From: UMGS1696 sp963643035
Lineage (GTDB): Bacteria; Bacillota; Clostridia; Oscillospirales; CAG-272
Assembly: GCA_963643035.1 (NCBI GenBank)
Contig: CAVIKO010000064.1
Location: 1 to 11,238 of the forward strand
Direction of reading: 5' to 3'
DNA: 11,238 nt
This document shows positions 6,882 to 11,238 of this stretch, one piece after another. A program made the position numbers and the translations under genes. How positions within the stretch are numbered: position 1 is the stretch's first letter; every line of letters begins with the position of its first letter. A model generated the notes under the pieces. That model did not search any database. It was given only the letters and a program-made list of their open reading frames with translations, and was not told the origin of the DNA.

Positions 6882-9040
6882 AAAACAAGAAAACCATCGC
6901 ACTTATCCTTTGCGCGGCTCTGTTGATCGGAACCATCGCAGCAACTATCCAGGCGTCCGGCAGTGACACATCCAAAAGTGATACAGAAAGTACCGTTACC
7001 GAAACAGCAGAGGAAGAAAAAATTCCGCTGTTCTTGGAAAATAATGAGACGAATACGACCACAAAGAACGAGAGTGTATATGTGCTTGCCAATACGGATG
7101 GCAGTGTGCGCAAGATCATCGTAAGCGATTGGCTGCGCAATGCGACGAATGCCGCGACCATCACAGATCAATCAGAACTGACGGTGGTCGAGAACGTAAA
7201 GGGGGATGAGACCTATACGGAAAATGGCAGTACGCGCGTCTGGAATGCCGACGGCGGAGACATATATTATACCGGGAACATCGAAAAAGAACTGCCGGTT
7301 GAGATGATGGTTTCCTATTCCTTAGATGGAAAGACGGTCACAGCGGCAGAATTGGAAGGAAAGAGCGGTCATGTCACCATCCAGTATACATACACCAACA
7401 AACAGTATGAAAATGTGACGATCAATGGGAAGAACGAAAAGATTTATGTTCCCTTTGCTATGCTCACCGGGATGCTCGTGGATTCCGATACCTTTCACAA
7501 TGTAGAGGTCACAAACGGAAAAATCTTGAACGACGGGAACCATACCGTAATCGTCGGAATTGCGTTCCCCGGCTTGCGTGAGGATCTTGCGCTGGACAGC
7601 GATACTCTGGACATACCCGATTCTTTTACGGTAGATGCAGATGTGACTGATTTCCATCTCACAAATACCGTAACCATCGCAGCAAATGGGCTGTTTTCGA
7701 AGATCAATCCGGAAAAGCTCAACTCCATAGACGGACTGAATGATTCGCTCGATCAATTGGACGACGCTATGACACAGCTCATGGACGGTTCCTCACAGCT
7801 TTATGATGGACTTTGCACACTGCTTGATAAATCAACCGAGTTGGTTGCTGGAATCGATGCGTTGGCAAAAGGTGCGGAACAGCTGAAGGACGGAGCCGCA
7901 TCTCTTGAAAACGGCGCATCCGCTCTGTCTGACGGCGCAAAAAGCCTTTCCTATGGGCTTACGCAGATTGCCGGGAACAGTAGTACGTTAAACAATGGTG
8001 CGGAACAGATATTCTCCTCCTTGCTTGCAATGGCGGATACACAGCTTGCCGCCGCTGGATTGACTGTTCCGCAGCTCACCATCGACAATTATGCATCAGT
8101 GCTGGACGGCGTGATCGCTTCTCTGGATACGGATACCATCACCCAAACCGCAGAAGCCGCCGCGAAACAAAAGGTAACAGCTGCCGTTGAAGCCAATCGC
8201 GCAACAGTGGAGACAGCTGTCAGTGAAGCAGTGCAAAAAGAAGTGACAGCGCAGGTGACGGCAGCTGTTCGGGAAAACGTCCTTTCGCAGGTACTGGCTA
8301 CAATGCAGTTGACGACGGAGCAGTATGAAGCGGGTGTGGCAGCAGGAACGATCGACACAGCGACTCAGGAAAAGCTGAACACCGCTGTAGACGCACAGAT
8401 GACTGGTGAAACGATCACAGCGACCATTTCCGCAAAGACAACCGAACAGATGAACTCCGATGCGGTAAAGAAAATGATTGCCGCAAAGACAGAAGAACAG
8501 ATGACTGCTCTGATTGAAGAAAATATGGCATCGGATGAGGTGCGCGGTCAGCTCAACGTGGCAATGGAATCGGCAAAATCAGGTGCTGCCTCCATCGCAT
8601 CTCTGCGGGAGCAGTTGGACAGCTACAACATGTTCTATACAGGCTTGCAACAGTATACAGCGGGAGTGGATGCTGCAAAATCCGGTGCAGATCAGCTTAC
8701 CTCCGGTGCGGACACTCTGCATTCTGGAACCGTGGATTTGCATAATGGTGTAAATTCGCTGTACGACGGAATTCTGACCATGCAGAACGGCGCGCCTGCG
8801 CTTGTAGATGGTGTGACGAAGTTACGTGACGGTGCCATGTCCCTCTCGGATGGATTGGCAGAGCTGAACGAAAAAGGCATTCGTAAGCTCACAGACGTGA
8901 TAAACGGTGATCTTTCTGGATTGACAGAACGACTTCGTGCCACTGTGGAGACGGCGCAAAACTATGTTTCCTTCTCCGGTATCGCAGATGATATGGAGGG
9001 AGAAGTGAAGTTCATCTACAGAACGGATGCTATTGGATGA
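6878..9040 (+). CDS. Exported protein with two xxxLxxG heptad-repeat tracts, partner of the MMPL transporter
   Basis: A 720-residue protein with an N-terminal signal sequence (KNKK, then hydrophobic about 6-24) and no lipobox, LPxTG motif or C-terminal helix, so it is secreted or held by an uncleaved leader. Residues about 30-65 are acidic and low-complexity; 65-270 look like beta-rich domains. Then come Leu-x-x-Gly heptads: about eleven between 301 and 374, with Leu/Ile every seventh residue (301, 308, ... 371), and ten between 593 and 659, with Gly every seventh residue from 596 to 659. These match the xxxLxxG repeat class described in YhgE/Pip-type and other Gram-positive envelope proteins. 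Between the tracts (377-590) is an Ala/Thr/Glu-rich, presumably helical region. The C terminus ends EVKFIYRTDAIG. GGAGG at 6866-6870 serves the ATG. It is the last gene of the operon and may be an extracytoplasmic adaptor or wall-spanning rod for the pump; that role is inferred. Confidence 0.82.
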   Translation: MKNKKTIALILCAALLIGTIAATIQASGSDTSKSDTESTVTETAEEEKIPLFLENNETNTTTKNESVYVLANTDGSVRKIIVSDWLRNATNAATITDQSELTVVENVKGDETYTENGSTRVWNADGGDIYYTGNIEKELPVEMMVSYSLDGKTVTAAELEGKSGHVTIQYTYTNKQYENVTINGKNEKIYVPFAMLTGMLVDSDTFHNVEVTNGKILNDGNHTVIVGIAFPGLREDLALDSDTLDIPDSFTVDADVTDFHLTNTVTIAANGLFSKINPEKLNSIDGLNDSLDQLDDAMTQLMDGSSQLYDGLCTLLDKSTELVAGIDALAKGAEQLKDGAASLENGASALSDGAKSLSYGLTQIAGNSSTLNNGAEQIFSSLLAMADTQLAAAGLTVPQLTIDNYASVLDGVIASLDTDTITQTAEAAAKQKVTAAVEANRATVETAVSEAVQKEVTAQVTAAVRENVLSQVLATMQLTTEQYEAGVAAGTIDTATQEKLNTAVDAQMTGETITATISAKTTEQMNSDAVKKMIAAKTEEQMTALIEENMASDEVRGQLNVAMESAKSGAASIASLREQLDSYNMFYTGLQQYTAGVDAAKSGADQLTSGADTLHSGTVDLHNGVNSLYDGILTMQNGAPALVDGVTKLRDGAMSLSDGLAELNEKGIRKLTDVINGDLSGLTERLRATVETAQNYVSFSGIADDMEGEVKFIYRTDAIG

Positions 9041-9064
9041 GTTTTCGCACAGGTAGGATAATGG

Positions 9065-9093
9065 TTGACAGAAGCGGATTTCTATGATACAAT
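9065..9093 (+). promoter_or_regulatory. Near-consensus promoter of the glycosyltransferase-acyltransferase pair
   Basis: TTGACA (9065-9070), a 17-base spacer, TACAAT (9088-9093), with TGA directly before the -10 box. This should be a strong vegetative promoter. An inverted repeat, AATAG (9091-9095) and CTATT (9103-9107) around seven bases, covers the probable start point and could be an operator. No terminator is visible between the stop at 9040 and this promoter, so read-through from the MMPL operon is possible. Confidence 0.82.
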
Positions 9094-9129
9094 AGGTACA
9101 TACTATTCGACAAAGGGAGAAGCTATTAT

Positions 9130-10269
9130 ATGCGAGTGGCCGTTATCTGCGATGTATTGGGAGAAGCCAACAACGGAACAACCCTTGCTGCACTGAATCT
9201 GATACGATACCTGCGTGAAAGGGGACACACAGTGACGGTCGTCGCTCCGGGAAAACAGGCAGACATTGAGCATGTTTCGGTTCCAGTCTTGAATCTCGGC
9301 TGCTTCTGCAATGCGATTTTAAGGAAAAACGGTGTTTGCCTTGCCAAGGTGGATAAAAACATTCTCGACGAGGCAATCAAAGGAGCAGATGTTGTACATC
9401 TTCTCCTGCCGTTTCCCCTGTCATGGGCAGCACTGAAAATCGCGCAGAAATACGGCATCCCGTGTACCGCAAGCTTCCATTGTCAGGCGGAGAACATCAC
9501 CGCACACATTGGACTCATGAACAGCCGCCTCGTGTCGCATTGGATTTACAAAGCATTCTACCGCAAGGTGTACCGCCATTGCGCCGCCGTCCATTATCCA
9601 ACCGATTTCATACGTCAGGTGTTTGAATCCCAGACCCATCCGACACACGCCTATGTTATTTCCAATGGAGTCAACGATATGTTCGCTCCAGCACAGCACC
9701 GCGAACCACATGAGAAATTCACGATTCTCTGTTCTGGACGGTACAGCCACGAAAAGGCACAGGGACAGCTCCTCCGCGCGGTGGCAAGGCTACCGTACAA
9801 GAATCAGATTCATGTGATCCTCGCAGGGGACGGCCCGCGTAAGGAGCATCTTAAAAGACTGGCCAAAAAATATGCCATTGACTGTGAATTCCGTTTTTTC
9901 AACCGTCCGGATCTGCTCCATAAACTCCAAAATGCCGACCTGTATGTCCACACCGCGCTCATCGAAATCGAAGCGATTGCGTGTATTGAGGCGATCTGTT
10001 GCGGATTGGTTCCGGTGATTTGTAATTCCGGAAGAAGCGCGACCCGTTTCTTCGCGCTCGGAGAAAAGACCTTATTTGAGCCGTTCCACATCCGGGACTT
10101 GGCAGAGAAGATCGATTACTGGTACAACCATCCGATGGAAAAAGAAGCGAAAAGCCGAGAATACGAATCTCTACGCGGACGTTTTTCTCAGAAAAGCTGT
10201 ATGGAAAAAATGGAAAAAATGCTCTTAGAGGCAGTCGGACAAAAGAAAACGTTGAATGCTGAGCAATGA
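9130..10269 (+). CDS. GT4-family glycosyltransferase, probably acting on a membrane lipid
   Basis: A 379-residue GT-B-fold glycosyltransferase. The N-terminal acceptor domain opens with MRVAVICDVLGEANNGTTLAA, the usual first strand and glycine loop, followed by LNLIRYLRERGHTVTVVAPG. The C-terminal donor domain starts near 198 with ILCSGRYSHEKAQG and continues with VILAGDGPRKEHL at about 229-241. The E-x7-E signature of retaining GT4 enzymes is present as E279 and E287 within ALIEIEAIACIEAICCGLVPVI. GT4 enzymes transfer a sugar from a nucleotide-sugar donor at the cytoplasmic face. The layout resembles Firmicute mono- and diglucosyl-diacylglycerol synthases, and the next gene is an acyltransferase, so a glycolipid product is plausible; a wall or capsule glycan is the alternative. 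AAGGGAGA at 9113-9120 precedes the ATG. The acyltransferase ATG follows the stop after three bases. Family is certain, acceptor is inferred. Confidence 0.88.
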   Translation: MRVAVICDVLGEANNGTTLAALNLIRYLRERGHTVTVVAPGKQADIEHVSVPVLNLGCFCNAILRKNGVCLAKVDKNILDEAIKGADVVHLLLPFPLSWAALKIAQKYGIPCTASFHCQAENITAHIGLMNSRLVSHWIYKAFYRKVYRHCAAVHYPTDFIRQVFESQTHPTHAYVISNGVNDMFAPAQHREPHEKFTILCSGRYSHEKAQGQLLRAVARLPYKNQIHVILAGDGPRKEHLKRLAKKYAIDCEFRFFNRPDLLHKLQNADLYVHTALIEIEAIACIEAICCGLVPVICNSGRSATRFFALGEKTLFEPFHIRDLAEKIDYWYNHPMEKEAKSREYESLRGRFSQKSCMEKMEKMLLEAVGQKKTLNAEQ

Positions 10270-10272
10270 ACG

Positions 10273-11082
10273 ATGAAGACAATTTATTACACCGACCCGC
10301 TCCATGACGATTTTGCCAACAACGGGATTCCATCAAAACCCCTGCCGGCGAATTACAAATATATCAGCCGGGATCCGATTCGCCGCAGTGTGGATTTTCT
10401 CTTTTACCATTGTGTCGCTGTACCGCTTGTGTACATCTATCAGAAAGTGCGTTTCCGGGAGAAAATTGTGAATCGCCGCGCACTGTTGCCGTACCTTTTC
10501 TCCGGCTTTTATCTCTATGGCAACCATACCAGAGCGGCAGGCGACGCATTCACACCAAATTTGATCTCCTTCCCGCGCAAAGCGTATATCGTAACAAACC
10601 CAGACGCGGTGGCAATTCCCGTAGTCCGGCAGCTTGTTGCATCACTGGGTGGGATCCCGTTGCCCGATACACTTTCCGGAATGCGCAAATTTCGGGATGC
10701 GCTTGCCAAACGAAGCCGCCATGGATGCATCTGCATCTATCCGGAAGCTCATATCTGGCCATATTATATCGGGATCCGTCCGTTTCCAGACACCGCGTTT
10801 CGGTATCCCGTGGAATATGGCAAGCCGGTTTTCGCCTTTACTGTTACTTATCAAAAACGGAAACACCAAATTTTTCCCAAAACCGTTGTTTACATCGATG
10901 GACCCTTTTTCCCGGATCCGGCGTTGAACACCCGCGAAAACAGTGCCATGCTGCGCGAACAAGTCTATACCACCATGCTGAAGCAGAGCAGTCGCTCCAC
11001 ATATGAACGGTATCATTACGTGCAGAGAGACAATGCGGCAGAAAAAGAAAATACCGTCACTGAGTACACTTCACGGCAATAA
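10273..11082 (+). CDS. PlsC-like (lysophospholipid/glycerolipid) acyltransferase with variant motifs
   Basis: A 269-residue protein of the PlsC-type acyltransferase superfamily, which move acyl groups from acyl-ACP or acyl-CoA to lipid hydroxyls at the membrane. The motif order fits. Motif I appears as NHTRAAGDAF, with H85 and D91, i.e. H-x5-D rather than the canonical H-x4-D. Motif III appears as YPEAHIWPYY (156-165), where the usual form is FPEGTRS-like. Later come KPVFAFTV (184-191) and YIDGPFFPD (207-215), matching the motif IV region. A moderately hydrophobic stretch at 41-58 may bind the membrane. There is only a weak ribosome binding site before the ATG, and the gene starts three bases after the glycosyltransferase stop, so translation is probably coupled. 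The tail from about 250 is polar. Together the pair suggests assembly or remodelling of a membrane glycolipid; the acyl acceptor is unknown. Confidence 0.82.
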   Translation: MKTIYYTDPLHDDFANNGIPSKPLPANYKYISRDPIRRSVDFLFYHCVAVPLVYIYQKVRFREKIVNRRALLPYLFSGFYLYGNHTRAAGDAFTPNLISFPRKAYIVTNPDAVAIPVVRQLVASLGGIPLPDTLSGMRKFRDALAKRSRHGCICIYPEAHIWPYYIGIRPFPDTAFRYPVEYGKPVFAFTVTYQKRKHQIFPKTVVYIDGPFFPDPALNTRENSAMLREQVYTTMLKQSSRSTYERYHYVQRDNAAEKENTVTEYTSRQ

Positions 11083-11101
11083 AACGTGAATCTTTCTTTT
11101 T
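11070..11101 (+). terminator. Probable weak terminator of the glycosyltransferase-acyltransferase operon
   Basis: TTCACG (11070-11075) and CGTGAA (11085-11090) form a perfect 6-bp stem with a 9-base loop containing the TAA stop, followed by a T-rich run, TCTTTCTTTTT. The large loop and interrupted T-tract make it weaker than the other two terminators here. Confidence 0.5.
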
Positions 11102-11112
11102 GACGGAAATTC

Positions 11113-11141
11113 TTGACAAACCATTAAGTTTTGTATATACT
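11113..11141 (+). promoter_or_regulatory. Near-perfect sigma-A promoter for a gene beyond the window
   Basis: TTGACA (11113-11118), 17 bases, TATACT (11136-11141): one base from consensus, at optimal spacing. No start codon with a ribosome binding site follows inside the window, so the gene starts beyond 11238. Confidence 0.87.
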
Positions 11142-11149
11142 AGTGACAA

Positions 11150-11238
11150 ATTTGTTTGTGCGGGAAATGCCATTTTTCTTGCACTTGAGGATGCAAAAGC
11201 AGACAGAGGGATACGCTGAATCCATCAGTTTTTTGCGC
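11150..11238 (+). promoter_or_regulatory. Structured 5' leader (candidate cis-regulatory RNA), cut by the window edge
   Basis: The bases after the promoter hold no coding frame I can support but can fold. GTGCGGGAAA (11158-11167) pairs with TTTCTTGCAC (11175-11184) over 10 bp, including two G-U pairs, around a 7-base loop. TTGCA (11179-11183) can instead pair with TGCAA (11192-11196), so the two stems exclude each other. A small stem, GCTGA (11215-11219) with TCAGT (11225-11229), runs into six T (11229-11234), like a weak terminator. This layout is typical of ribosomal-protein leaders, riboswitches or attenuators. I cannot assign it to a known class, and part may lie outside the window. Confidence 0.45.

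Noticed and set aside
6878..6940. Lipoprotein signal for the heptad-repeat protein, because of a Cys in the leader (ALILCAAL)
   Set aside because: The residue before the Cys is Leu, not Gly/Ala/Ser, and the Cys sits in mid-hydrophobic core, so it is not a lipobox.
7778..8860. Tandem DNA repeats or a CRISPR-like array, suggested by the regular pattern in this stretch
   Set aside because: The periodicity is at the protein level (21-base heptad spacing with varied codons); there are no identical DNA repeats with unique spacers.

Overview
The window reads like a chromosomal segment of a Gram-positive anaerobe, most likely a clostridial Firmicute (Oscillospirales/Lachnospirales-like). The grounds are strong AAGGAG-type ribosome binding sites before most genes, sigma-A type promoters with TGn extended -10 boxes, U-tract terminators, and the protein families present. 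Base composition looks mid-range by eye (not computed). The species cannot be named from the sequence alone. All supported genes lie on the + strand; no tRNA, rRNA, transposon, CRISPR array or phage gene was seen.

Region 1 (1-3023) is the end of a 2-oxoacid dehydrogenase operon. It holds the C-terminal third of a dihydrolipoamide dehydrogenase (E3), then an 828-residue single-chain E1 that fuses the alpha and beta halves of a thiamine-diphosphate-dependent dehydrogenase, then a clear terminator. The E1 has two insertions near its cofactor-binding motifs. The E2 gene is not in the window.

Region 2 (3013-9040) is an export/envelope cassette. A TetR-type repressor has its own promoter, whose -35 box lies inside the preceding terminator. 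After a second strong terminator comes an operon of a six-helix DUF308/HdeD-like membrane protein, an MMPL/RND-type transporter, an overlooked 45-codon ORF joined to both neighbours by ATGA overlaps, and a 720-residue exported protein with two tracts of Leu-x-x-Gly heptads. The two promoters share a 14-base element (13/14 identical); at the operon promoter it overlaps a near-perfect palindrome on the -10 box, a good candidate operator for the TetR protein. The likely theme is regulated export of a lipid or amphipathic compound, or defence against one.

Region 3 (9065-11101) has its own near-consensus promoter. It encodes a GT4-type glycosyltransferase and, three bases later, a PlsC-like acyltransferase with altered catalytic motifs. 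Together they suggest glycolipid or membrane-lipid synthesis, which fits functionally beside the MMPL cassette.

Region 4 (11102-11238) contains a near-perfect promoter followed by about 90 transcribed bases with mutually exclusive hairpins and a short U-tract hairpin at the edge. It looks like a regulatory leader for a gene beyond the window.
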